Below are positions 15,694 through 23,387 of a stretch of 23,666 nucleotides of DNA, one piece after another (the stretch's first letter is position 1; each line of letters opens with the position of its first letter). The translations under genes and the position numbers were made by a program. Below the pieces are notes generated by a model, which saw nothing but the letters and a program-made list of their open reading frames with translations, was not told the origin of the DNA and searched no databases. The DNA is from a virus. Location of the stretch: positions 1-23,666 of the IMG/VR virus record IMGVR_UViG_3300016745_000584; one strand, given 5' to 3'.

Positions 15694-17388
15694 CTAGTTT
15701 TGTACTACTATTAATCCATGCATTGCACCATGGAATTGACAATTATAATGATATGTTCCTGCCGCAGTAGGTTCCCAAACTACATTTCCTGATGTTGAAC
15801 CTTGGCCTGTAGCCGCTGGTGAAACAACATTGCCAGTACCTGTTGAGTTTACTGTCTTAATGTAGAACGGATGTCCTGGAGCATTAACAGCAAATGTAAG
15901 TGTATCGCCAACACTAACTGTAACTGTTTGATTATTTCCGGAAACTGCTCCTAATGCGTCTGTGCCTGATAATACATATGCACCTGACCCGTCATTAGTT
16001 GTATTAATTGTATAGCTATCTCCTGGTGTTGTACTTGTGTCGACAATAGCTAAGTTAAATGTTGATTCGCCATTATCTAATGAAATTACAAATCCTTCAT
16101 CGCCTTCTGTTGTTGCATCAGCAGTTGCAGTAAATGTTAATGAGTCTGTTGTACCAACAACAAAGTTACCTGTTAAAGAAGCTCCTGCTAAATCTGCACT
16201 AGTAACACCTGTAATTGTATAAGGTAGTACTGTACCATTGTCAACATTTGAAGTGCTAAGTGTAATTGTAAATGCGTTTCCTTCGTTAACTGTTGTCTGT
16301 GTTGATCCTAAAGTATAACTTGGAATTAAAGGACTTAAACTTGTGTCGCCAAACGCAACTTCAACTGTTGTAGCAGTACCGTCAATTGACATTACAAAAG
16401 TTTCGTCGCCGTCAGTATTTAAATCTTCAGCCGCAGTAAACACAATAGATTCTGTAGTTCCTACTTCAAAGTTTCCAGATAGATCAGCGCCGCCTATGTC
16501 TGAACTGTCAACGCCAGTAATTGTATATCCAACTAAAGTTCCTTCTTCAACATTTTCTGCTGTTAGAGTAATTGTAAATGATTCACCTTCGTTAACACTT
16601 GCCGCTGTTGATGTAAGTCCGTAACTAACAGATGGTGTTGTACTTGTATCTTGAATAACAATACTTGTAGTAGCTTGGTTGTTGTCAAGTTTAATTTGCA
16701 GTACTTCTTGTCCTTCTGAAGTTGAATCAACAGTAATTGGAAAACTAAGAATATCAGTAGTACCAACAATAAATGATCCTGTAAGATTAAATCCGCCTAT
16801 GTCTGCACTTTGTATTCCTGAAATTGTATAAGGTAATACTGTACCTGCAAGTACATTTGATGTAACTAATGTTATTGTAACTGTTTGTCCAAGTTCGCCT
16901 GTGTTTGTAGTACTTGGGTTAAGTGTATAAACTGGTGCGTCGGCCGCTCTGCTTGATCCTAACAATGTTGCTGTAGGTTCGTTTTGTGTCGCATAATAAT
17001 TTGCTGAATAAATTACTTTTGCACCTTGGATAGCTGTTGAGTCATCTTGTACTCTTGGATATGCTACTAATTTAAAGAATGAATCTGTAACTTCAACTTC
17101 TAATTGTATTAGATCGTTTCCTAAATTACTACGTCCATATACAACAATATTTGCTTCACTAGTACTAGCAGTTGCTAAACACTTAAGAACTTCTTTGCGT
17201 TCACTGTTTACATCACACGCAACAGTATATTCAACACCGAAATAACTTCCTACATACCAGCGATCTAATTCTGTTCCTGATTCTACTAGTGTATAACTTG
17301 GACCTGCGTAAGACAAGTTGGTTCCGTTACGAAACTCAATTGTACTGTTTTGTCCACGTCTAAAATATTTGGTGATATCGAAGCTCAT
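15694..17388 (-). CDS. Calx-beta-repeat tail protein with C-terminal type-1 copper (cupredoxin) domain
   Basis: 564 residues. Residues 1-140 are a distinct N-terminal domain (MSFDITKYFRRG, RWYVGSYFGVEY, VVYGRSNLGNDL). Three Calx-beta-like repeats follow at about 153-252, 254-353 and 356-455, each with E-G/N-G near the start, Y-T-I-S/T-G, (S)AD(I/L)GG and GD-E. They are common in adhesive and virion surface proteins. The C-terminus, 457-564, is a cupredoxin: VSVGDTLTFAVNAPGHPFYI (H506) and GTYHYNCQFHGAMHGLIVV with C550, H553, M556. These four are the standard blue-copper ligands; C-x2-H-x2-M is the amicyanin spacing. No signal peptide. Ribosome binding AAAGG lies 4 bases before the ATG. The N-terminal domain probably attaches it to the tail; whether copper is bound is untested. 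Confidence 0.85.
   Translation of the reverse strand: MSFDITKYFRRGQNSTIEFRNGTNLSYAGPSYTLVESGTELDRWYVGSYFGVEYTVACDVNSERKEVLKCLATASTSEANIVVYGRSNLGNDLIQLEVEVTDSFFKLVAYPRVQDDSTAIQGAKVIYSANYYATQNEPTATLLGSSRAADAPVYTLNPSTTNTGELGQTVTITLVTSNVLAGTVLPYTISGIQSADIGGFNLTGSFIVGTTDILSFPITVDSTSEGQEVLQIKLDNNQATTSIVIQDTSTTPSVSYGLTSTAASVNEGESFTITLTAENVEEGTLVGYTITGVDSSDIGGADLSGNFEVGTTESIVFTAAEDLNTDGDETFVMSIDGTATTVEVAFGDTSLSPLIPSYTLGSTQTTVNEGNAFTITLSTSNVDNGTVLPYTITGVTSADLAGASLTGNFVVGTTDSLTFTATADATTEGDEGFVISLDNGESTFNLAIVDTSTTPGDSYTINTTNDGSGAYVLSGTDALGAVSGNNQTVTVSVGDTLTFAVNAPGHPFYIKTVNSTGTGNVVSPAATGQGSTSGNVVWEPTAAGTYHYNCQFHGAMHGLIVVQN
15697..16020 (-). other. Cupredoxin domain with complete type-1 copper ligand set
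   Basis: Encodes residues 457-564 of the tail protein. The ligand set is H506, C550, H553 and M556. The spacing between the last three is that of amicyanin (C-x2-H-x2-M), and the strand before the cysteine (AAGTYHYNC) is typical of blue-copper proteins. Confidence 0.8.
16024..16932 (-). repeat. Three tandem Calx-beta-like repeats
   Basis: Each of the three units is about 100 residues long and ends in a linker rich in D-T-S-T-T-P (QDTSTTP, GDTSLSP, VDTSTTPG). The first copy has GELGQTVTITL, the other two NEG(E/N)(S/A)FTITL. The YTI(S/T)G core, the (D/A)GxxL(T/S)G(S/N)F motif and VGTT(D/E) recur in all three. Confidence 0.8.
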
Positions 17389-17412
17389 TTTACCTTTTAC
17401 ATTCCTCTTTAG

Positions 17413-17420
17413 TATATTTA
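17413..17420 (-). promoter_or_regulatory. Possible late promoter for the 564-aa gene
   Basis: On the minus strand the sequence is GGTAAATATAC followed by TAAAGAGGAATG and an AAAGG site before the ATG at 17388. It has a TAAATA core but a poorer surrounding match than the other late promoters. The intergenic stretch 17389-17488 holds no other gene that I can support, and I see no clear terminator for the carbamoyltransferase gene that ends at 17489. Confidence 0.45.
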
Positions 17421-17488
17421 CCTAATTTGCAGACTGTTACGAGTTATGAGAAATACCTAAATATCGCAGGTCTAATGGGTGTAATTTA

Positions 17489-19300
17489 CTAATTTTTTAA
17501 TGTTACTAGCTTTTGATATTCAGGTAGATAAAGATATTCGATGTCACTATTAGCAAGTGTACGTACTGCATCATCAAGTGTTTCAACTAAAGGCTCGCCA
17601 CCTAAATTAAAACTTGTATTAAAGATAATACTAATACCTGTGCGTTCTTTAAATGCTTTAATTACATCATAGTAGTGTTTATTTTGATCTCTATTAACAG
17701 TTTGAATACGACATGTTCCGTCAACATGAATAATACTCGGAATCTTATCTGCAATGCCGTCTTGGCAGTTTACAGCATACATCATTGTAGGTGAACTTTT
17801 CATTCCACGTAGGTCAAACCATTCATGTACATCTTCTTCTAAAATAGATCCTGCAAACGGACGAAAGTATTCACGTCTTTTAACTTTGTTTACATAATCT
17901 TTACCATTAGGATCTGTTGGATCGTACATAATAGTTCTATTACCTAATGCACGTGGTCCGTTTTCTGAACGTCCTTGGAATAATGTAACGATTTTTCTAT
18001 CTACTAATAATTCTACTGCTTTTGCGTTGTCGCAATCTTCAACAGTTGCTTCGTATTTTTCTACTACTTTGTTAATATCATCTTCAGAATAACAGTAAGC
18101 CGGTCCTTCATATAATGTTTCTTGTTGTTTTTGAACTTTGTTACTTTTAGTTAAACGTCTGTGCATTAACATTGCACCGCCCATGGCTGTACCTGCATCG
18201 TTACTTACTGGCTCAACATAGATTTCAATTCCGTCATCTTTTAATGCTTCTAAATAATGATAGTTAGCAACACAGTTAAGTCCATATCCTCCACTAATAA
18301 CTACTTTATTTTTTCCTGACATTTGAACTGCTTTACGAATTAATTTAACAACTTCTTCTTGGCTTTCAGTTTGAATATTATATGCCATGTTGCGTCTATT
18401 TTCTAAATAGGTTACGTCTTGCGTTTCTGGATTGTCGCCGTGGTCAGTTAAGTAAGGGTGCATATTGTAATTAACATGAGCTCCATTAGGATATGTTGGA
18501 ACAATAACATGTCTATCTGCTTGTGAAGTTAATGTATCATGTCTAAAGATTTTTGGTGCAGTATCAGCTTTTCCATATGGAAATAGTCCCATAGTCTTGC
18601 CTGCTTCAATAAAACTAAATCCACAGTATTCTGTTACTGCCTCATATGCTTTAACAATTCCAGCATTTTCTGAAATAACTAACTCATGTGTAGCTTCTTT
18701 ATCTTCGTCATACATTTCACTTGAAAACTCAGGTATCCAAGCACCCATTAAAGGACCGTTAGCACCAATGTGCTTGTATAATGTTTTAAAATTGTCAGGA
18801 TAATTACAATCGTAAATACTTTCAGTTTCCCAAACAGTAGTAGGTTGCCCGCCAATATCTAATGTAATAAAAGTTCCTGCACCATCTACAATAAGTGCTA
18901 CTGCATCTTCAAATCCTGAACGATAAAATGCACAAGCCGCATGTAACTTGTGATGAATATTTGACATGTCAATTACTTGTGGATGAGATGTACCAGTGTA
19001 AGGTAATCTTTTAATTAATCCTAACTTACGTGCAAGACCTGTATAAACATCGTCTCCACTAAAGTCTACTTTACCAGCAGTTTGATCTAAATTTTGTGTA
19101 TGTGCAACAACTAAAAAATCTAATGTATCAGTGTATTCAAGTATTTTAACCATACTTGCATATGGCCCGCCATCATACTTTTGTCTAGTTAATCGTTCTT
19201 CTTCAATTGAAAAAACAATTTCACCATCTTTTAATAAACATACTCCGCCGTTGTGTCCTCTAGCGATTCCTGCAATCCATACTGGCTTTTTAGTTGGCAT
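17489..19300 (-). CDS. NodU/CmcH-family carbamoyltransferase
   Basis: 603 residues, the normal length of this family. The N-terminal half is the Kae1-like fold: GIARGHNGGVCLLKDGEIV and FSIEEERLTRQKYDGG, HHKLHA at 116-121 (metal and active-site histidines), IVDGAGT at 137-143, and SGGYGLNCVAN at 336-346. The C-terminal half is YrdC-like: FQGRSENGPRALGNRTI (443-457), EYFRPFAGSILEED, both hallmark signatures, and SNDAGTAMGGA at 366-376. It transfers a carbamoyl group from carbamoyl phosphate, by a carbamoyl-adenylate, to a hydroxyl of its acceptor, often a sugar. It is the third gene of a GT9-SGNH-carbamoyltransferase run and overlaps SGNH by 11 bases; an AGAGGAAT site precedes its ATG. An acceptor in phage-made glycan is inference. 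Confidence 0.92.
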   Translation of the reverse strand: MPTKKPVWIAGIARGHNGGVCLLKDGEIVFSIEEERLTRQKYDGGPYASMVKILEYTDTLDFLVVAHTQNLDQTAGKVDFSGDDVYTGLARKLGLIKRLPYTGTSHPQVIDMSNIHHKLHAACAFYRSGFEDAVALIVDGAGTFITLDIGGQPTTVWETESIYDCNYPDNFKTLYKHIGANGPLMGAWIPEFSSEMYDEDKEATHELVISENAGIVKAYEAVTEYCGFSFIEAGKTMGLFPYGKADTAPKIFRHDTLTSQADRHVIVPTYPNGAHVNYNMHPYLTDHGDNPETQDVTYLENRRNMAYNIQTESQEEVVKLIRKAVQMSGKNKVVISGGYGLNCVANYHYLEALKDDGIEIYVEPVSNDAGTAMGGAMLMHRRLTKSNKVQKQQETLYEGPAYCYSEDDINKVVEKYEATVEDCDNAKAVELLVDRKIVTLFQGRSENGPRALGNRTIMYDPTDPNGKDYVNKVKRREYFRPFAGSILEEDVHEWFDLRGMKSSPTMMYAVNCQDGIADKIPSIIHVDGTCRIQTVNRDQNKHYYDVIKAFKERTGISIIFNTSFNLGGEPLVETLDDAVRTLANSDIEYLYLPEYQKLVTLKN

Positions 19301-20120
19301 CTTTTATTCCTCTGTAACTTCTATCCCAATTTACTAACTTAGTAATATTTTTAATAGTTTGTTTATAGTCATTAGTTTTACACTCTATAACAGTATCTAT
19401 CATTTTTTTCGTTGTATCATCTAAGTTCTGGTTTAAATATGACTGCACAAAACTTAAATGTTGTGTTGGACTAGGGTGTAACTCTACCCATTTTTCACCG
19501 TTTTCTTCAAACCACCAACTGTGTTCTGGACTATTCCAAGCATGTAACCCTAAAGGTTCTAACCATTCAGGTCCTTCTAACACATATCTATATTGTTCTA
19601 AATTAAATTCTTTAAATGCATCAGCAAGTTCGGGAGTATTTCTTAAATTTTCTCCATGTCCTTTTTGATGCGGTATATCAGTACCTAACGTTTCTAAGTT
19701 ACTAATACTTGTAAAATAAAACTTGCAATTAGTATCTTTTAATAATCCTTTAGTAAGTATGATGTTATTCATTGTATGTAAAAACAATGCTTTCTCATCA
19801 TAAAAAGTTTCTATCCATTTATCATCAAATACTTCTTTATTCTGATAACTGAATATACTACCTTTAGTTTGCCAAGGTTCTTTGTGCTTAAAGTTAAGAT
19901 AGTCGTAACGTAAATGACTTGACCATTGTACGATTACTGTATCGTCTTTGTCAATTTCATTTGTAGCATGGCATTCTGCAACACGTTCAGCAATGGCTCT
20001 GTTACCTAAACCTGCGTGTCCCCAGTTTTGATATTCATCGAAATCTTGTGCATATATGTCTGCATATGTAGGCCAATTCCATGATGTATAGGAACATCCA
20101 AACACAAATAAACGTTTCAT
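19290..20120 (-). CDS. SGNH/GDSL-hydrolase-like protein
   Basis: 276 residues. The N-terminus MKRLFVFGCSYTSW carries the GDSL-like block I (G8-C-S10-Y-T), with S10 as nucleophile, followed by the N-containing block NWGHAGLGNRAI with N40, and IVQWSSHLRYDYL at 64-75. The catalytic His may be in ELHPSPTQHLSFVQ (H215 or H221). SGNH proteins are esterases, lipases or acyl-transferases; in phage sugar loci they often add or remove O-acetyl groups. The aspartate of a classical triad is not placed with confidence. The gene begins two bases after the GT9-like stop and ends overlapping the carbamoyltransferase, so the three are co-expressed. Substrate is unknown. Confidence 0.65.
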   Translation of the reverse strand: MKRLFVFGCSYTSWNWPTYADIYAQDFDEYQNWGHAGLGNRAIAERVAECHATNEIDKDDTVIVQWSSHLRYDYLNFKHKEPWQTKGSIFSYQNKEVFDDKWIETFYDEKALFLHTMNNIILTKGLLKDTNCKFYFTSISNLETLGTDIPHQKGHGENLRNTPELADAFKEFNLEQYRYVLEGPEWLEPLGLHAWNSPEHSWWFEENGEKWVELHPSPTQHLSFVQSYLNQNLDDTTKKMIDTVIECKTNDYKQTIKNITKLVNWDRSYRGIKDAN

Positions 20121-20122
20121 TA

Positions 20123-21118
20123 TTAAGCAGTTACAGTTGTTTCTTCAGTAGCTTGGTACTTTTCACCAACTTTTTTCTTATTTCTAATTCCTGCTGTTAC
20201 TGATTCACAAATGACACTTTCAACTTTTTCGTTCATTGCCATAATACCGTCGTTGGTTCTGTCTGCATATTCGTCTGTTGTAACTCTAATAGGTGAATAT
20301 ACTCTAGCACCTTCGCCCATATCTAAAATATCAAAGTTTTTATCTTCTGGATATGAAACATTAATTGGAAAAGTTGATCCTATTACTACTGTACACTTCT
20401 TATCTAGTGCATGAGCAATATGCTGTCCTACACTATCACACCCTAAAAAGTAATCTGCGTTTGCAATAATGCCTGCCCAATGTCTTAGGTCTGCACCCAT
20501 TGGACTTGCTACAGGTTCTTTACAACCGTGTTTTGAAAAATCAATACCAAATTCTGCCATATGTACTACAGCATATTTCTTTGAAAGTGACTTAACAATG
20601 TTGACTGAGTTTTCAGCTTCAAAACTTCTGCCACTCCAGTCAGTAATAACACCGTTGTCGTGTTGAACTGCTCTTCCAAATGGTTGGAACACAACTACTT
20701 TATCTTTTTTAGTTTTTTCTCTAACTTCATCAACTAACTTTTTACCAAATAGCATTTCTTCTCTTGATAATTTTAAGATAGGTCTTTGTAGTTTACGTAA
20801 TCCTTTATTATTAATTTGAATATCGTATGCTTCTGCAATACTACATTGTTGATTATAGTACTCAAACACCCTGTATGGTTCAGGTGTTAATAAATTCATG
20901 TCTTTAAGTTTATCTTGGAAGAGATTCTTGTGCCAGTGATCATATGCCTTTGCATGTAGTACTGGATGACCTTTATAAAAGTCAGTACCGCCTTCGCATA
21001 CAATGATAAAGTTGTCTTCTGGATTTTCTTCTGCAAACTTTTCAAGTGCTGGAATACTAGCAAGAACTCTGCCAGCACCACCATTGATAAAAATAGCCGT
21101 ATTTCTTTTATCTGTCAT
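20123..21118 (-). CDS. GT9-like glycosyltransferase (heptosyltransferase family)
   Basis: 331 residues, usual for a GT9 enzyme. The N-terminus INGGAGRVLASIPALEKFAEE (11-31) is the first GT-B nucleotide-fold turn in which GT9 enzymes have a G-[IL]-G-D motif; here the expected acidic residue is not obvious. The second domain has VVFQPFGRAVQ (142-152), W161-SGRSF, DLRHWAGIIANADYFLGCDSVGQHIAHAL (210-238) and VVIGSTFPINVSYP. The 'DSxGxHIAxAL' plus 'G.T.P' signature is the donor-binding region of bacterial heptosyltransferases. GT9 enzymes use ADP-L-glycero-D-manno-heptose, the exact product of HldE/HldD on the other strand. The gene has an AAGGA site 7 bases before the ATG. A glycosyltransferase using another sugar cannot be excluded. 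Confidence 0.78.
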   Translation of the reverse strand: MTDKRNTAIFINGGAGRVLASIPALEKFAEENPEDNFIIVCEGGTDFYKGHPVLHAKAYDHWHKNLFQDKLKDMNLLTPEPYRVFEYYNQQCSIAEAYDIQINNKGLRKLQRPILKLSREEMLFGKKLVDEVREKTKKDKVVVFQPFGRAVQHDNGVITDWSGRSFEAENSVNIVKSLSKKYAVVHMAEFGIDFSKHGCKEPVASPMGADLRHWAGIIANADYFLGCDSVGQHIAHALDKKCTVVIGSTFPINVSYPEDKNFDILDMGEGARVYSPIRVTTDEYADRTNDGIMAMNEKVESVICESVTAGIRNKKKVGEKYQATEETTVTA

Positions 21119-21155
21119 TTTATATCCTTCTACAATTCGTGTAATTGCTTGTATA

Positions 21156-21165
21156 GATATTTAAT
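21156..21165 (-). promoter_or_regulatory. Weak possible promoter before the GT9-like gene
   Basis: The minus strand has ATTAAATATC in the 57-base gap between the 456-aa structural gene and the GT9-like gene. It has a TAAATA core but is far from the ATG (37 bases) and lacks the extended ACTA. It could equally be AT-rich spacer. Confidence 0.25.
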
Positions 21166-21175
21166 GTAGATCAGT

Positions 21176-22546
21176 TTAGCTTGTTTGTTTTCTGGCTGTA
21201 ATAGTTCCAGCAATACGTGTATTGCCTCTTGAATCTGTAGGAGGTGTTGGAAGCCCATCTGCAATGCCATCATCATATGGTGTACCGTCTGTGCTTAGAC
21301 CTAATCTAGCCAGATCATTTGCCATATAGTTGCCGCCTGATTCAGGTGGAATAAAGTGTCCAGTTGCAGGATGATATGTATGATCCATTAACCAGCCATC
21401 TGCAGGGTTGTTACGATCTTCTTCACTTGTGTAACGTCCTATTGCACCCGGAAATTGGTCTCTTTCACCATATACACCTGGTCTAGCCGCGTTTGGACTT
21501 TGTGGAAATCTTACCTTCCAAGGATCAATTCTAGCTACTTTACTTAGATTAAATGTAGCACCTGAACCAGCATCTGTTGTTGGTGTAGTTGCTACTGCGT
21601 CAAGTGTTCTTGCTTCTTTAATATGTCTTGCGTTAAATGCATTACGTGTTCTAACACCTGTAATTGCACCATCTGAATCAACTGATGTAACAATAATGTT
21701 TACATCTAATGAATCGTTTTCGTTAACAATAGCAGTATCGTCTTGACCACTAGTTGCCGCTTCAAAATCAAATCCTGGTCTTTTTCCCATTGGTTGACAT
21801 AAATCGTCTAATGTACCCACGTCTGCATTTGAAAAACCAAATACACTTGCGTCAACATTAAAGTTATCGCCTACTGCGTATCCTGTTCCTGCTGTTGCAA
21901 TAGTTACTGTCCAAGCCGCACCGTATGTAGCTGGTAAATTTCTTAAAGTTGTTCTGTAATCTTGCCAAGCAGTTAGTAATGATGCTGGCATATCTTCTGA
22001 TACATGACCATCAGCCGCCGCTAATTTACCCCAACGTACTCTTTTAATTGCTTCCCAATCTGTGTGCGGTTTAATAAACGGATATGGTGTATTCCATTGT
22101 TGTGCAACCGGATCATAAGTAATTTCATCTCTATCGTATGTATGGTCTGGTGTTGGAACTTCAGGCTCAATGTGTACAAATGGATTACCTTCCCAATCAT
22201 TAATTGGAAGTGTTTCACTTACTTTTGCTCTACCTTCTAAAAATAGTGTGTCTTGATCAGTTTCCATTAATTCACATAACAAAGGATTTTCTTCACAGTT
22301 AACTTTAACCATGTATTCACCAACGTTTGGCACATAATCATCTTCAACTTCGTAGCTAAATTTAACTTCGCCTGTACGCTTGTTGTCACGTTTACGTAGG
22401 AATACCCACATTTCTCTTGGACCTTGATACGTCCACTGCCCTACTTTACCTAATGTTGTAGTCTGATAAAGATATGCATCTGGCATATCATAAGAGAAAT
22501 CTACATCAATTTCAATAACTCTATTTTGTGCATTTGGATCTATCAT
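21176..22546 (-). CDS. Tail structural protein with tail-assembly-chaperone-like segment
   Basis: 456 residues. The N-terminal ~130 residues look like a beta domain (RVIEIDVDFSYDMPDAYLYQ, REMWVFLRKRDNKRTGEVKF). Residues 161-206 (HTDWEAIKRVRWGKLAAADGHV to AWQDYRTTLRNLPA) follow the pattern of phage tail-fibre assembly / APC proteins (RDxLLxxxDW..., AWxxYRQALRDLP). Residues 212-337 have two strands of the same repeat unit as the 2569-aa protein (GYAVGDNFNV, IIVTSVDSDGAITGV, GSGATFNLSKVAR). The C-terminal ~120 (VRFPQSPNAARPGVYGERDQ, HTYHPATGHFIPPESGGNY) are without known motif. An AGGAAAAG site lies 8 bases before the ATG. The gene lies between the glycine-rich tail proteins and the sugar cluster, so it may be a tail fibre or fibre-associated protein. 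No function is assigned. Confidence 0.65.
   Translation of the reverse strand: MIDPNAQNRVIEIDVDFSYDMPDAYLYQTTTLGKVGQWTYQGPREMWVFLRKRDNKRTGEVKFSYEVEDDYVPNVGEYMVKVNCEENPLLCELMETDQDTLFLEGRAKVSETLPINDWEGNPFVHIEPEVPTPDHTYDRDEITYDPVAQQWNTPYPFIKPHTDWEAIKRVRWGKLAAADGHVSEDMPASLLTAWQDYRTTLRNLPATYGAAWTVTIATAGTGYAVGDNFNVDASVFGFSNADVGTLDDLCQPMGKRPGFDFEAATSGQDDTAIVNENDSLDVNIIVTSVDSDGAITGVRTRNAFNARHIKEARTLDAVATTPTTDAGSGATFNLSKVARIDPWKVRFPQSPNAARPGVYGERDQFPGAIGRYTSEEDRNNPADGWLMDHTYHPATGHFIPPESGGNYMANDLARLGLSTDGTPYDDGIADGLPTPPTDSRGNTRIAGTITARKQTS
21536..21913 (-). repeat. Copy of the giant-protein beta-repeat unit
   Basis: Residues 212-337 of the 456-aa protein carry the unit seen in the giant protein: TIATAGTGYAVGDNFNVD parallels GAGSGYTQGETLLVLG, IIVTSVDSDGAITGV parallels TIDSVGGSGEITGVS, and GSGATFNLSK parallels GSGATFNIDR. 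Confidence 0.6.
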
Positions 22547-22568
22547 ATTCTTTTCCTAATTGTTACCT

Positions 22569-23375
22569 TTAATAATATACCACATATACTGCGCCTTCAG
22601 CACCTGGTGAACCACAACAGCATCCGCCGCCCATAGTTTGACCTGCTTCGCCTGCGCCGCCTGGCCATGCACCAAATCCTTGACACTCACCGCCTCTTGC
22701 ACAACAACCATTTGGTCCAATCTTTGGTCCTGCTTGTGCCATTGGAGCAGTAGGAACAAATTGTAGTCCTCTATCGCCACAATGCTGTGATCTTTGTGCA
22801 GATCCAGTCATACTTGCAATACCAAAGTCAACGTTATTAGGTTGAATTTGACAGTTATAACAGTTCATACAACATCCGTAACAGTTAAAAAATCCATGAC
22901 AATGTGTACAGTTACTACAGTAACCGCCACAAGCTACAGCACAAAAACATGAGCCGCCTGTTGGTGTTCCAAATACAAAACTATTATGTCCTGCGTAGTT
23001 ATTACCTGCATATAAACAACAGCCCGAACGTCCTGCACAAATTGTGAATTGATCACCACCTGCTACGTTAGCTGATTTAATTGCATATCCTCCTGAATCC
23101 GATGGATATCCCTGCATACAGCAACATCCGCCTGTTCCTGAGCCACCGCCGCCCCACATTTCCCATACAGCAAATGTAGCACCTTGTGGTACTGTCCAAC
23201 GACAACATTTACCACCATTGTTGTTACAATAATATCTTGATTCTGGTGGAACTCCGTAAGCTGTTGCTGGCCACGCTTCGTTGTGATCTGCGTTCCAAGC
23301 ATAACTTACAGTAAACGACTTTGGAGCAATAACTCCTACATCGTAACCTGGTAAATAATCTCTTAAACTTGACAT
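22569..23375 (-). CDS. Glycine- and cysteine-rich tail protein
   Basis: 268 residues. By my count 27 are cysteines (about 10%), including two CCC runs and four CC pairs; between about residues 137 and 175 cysteine recurs every 2 to 5 residues. The first ~75 residues end with WTVPQGATFAVWEMWGGGGSGTGG, the frequent start of polyglycine phage tail proteins (FxVPAGVTxxxVELWGGGG). The C-terminus GSPGAEGAVYVVYY is also their usual terminal strand. Glycine-rich tail adhesins such as T-even gp38 form polyglycine-II helical host-recognition tips, which supports a tail-tip role, but cysteine at this density is unusual. A GGGAG site is 10 bases before the ATG. It is preceded, 12 bases away, by a second glycine-rich protein and followed by the 456-aa gene. 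Confidence 0.75.
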   Translation of the reverse strand: MSSLRDYLPGYDVGVIAPKSFTVSYAWNADHNEAWPATAYGVPPESRYYCNNNGGKCCRWTVPQGATFAVWEMWGGGGSGTGGCCCMQGYPSDSGGYAIKSANVAGGDQFTICAGRSGCCLYAGNNYAGHNSFVFGTPTGGSCFCAVACGGYCSNCTHCHGFFNCYGCCMNCYNCQIQPNNVDFGIASMTGSAQRSQHCGDRGLQFVPTAPMAQAGPKIGPNGCCARGGECQGFGAWPGGAGEAGQTMGGGCCCGSPGAEGAVYVVYY

Positions 23376-23387
23376 ATTCTATACTCC

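Noticed and set aside
17457-17465. CTAAATATC on the plus strand as a late promoter
   Set aside because: No plus-strand gene follows; the only nearby ATG gives five codons. Kept as an AT-rich coincidence.
21133-21147. CAATT/AATTG hairpin as a terminator
   Set aside because: Only a 5-bp AT-rich stem with no following T-run on either strand.
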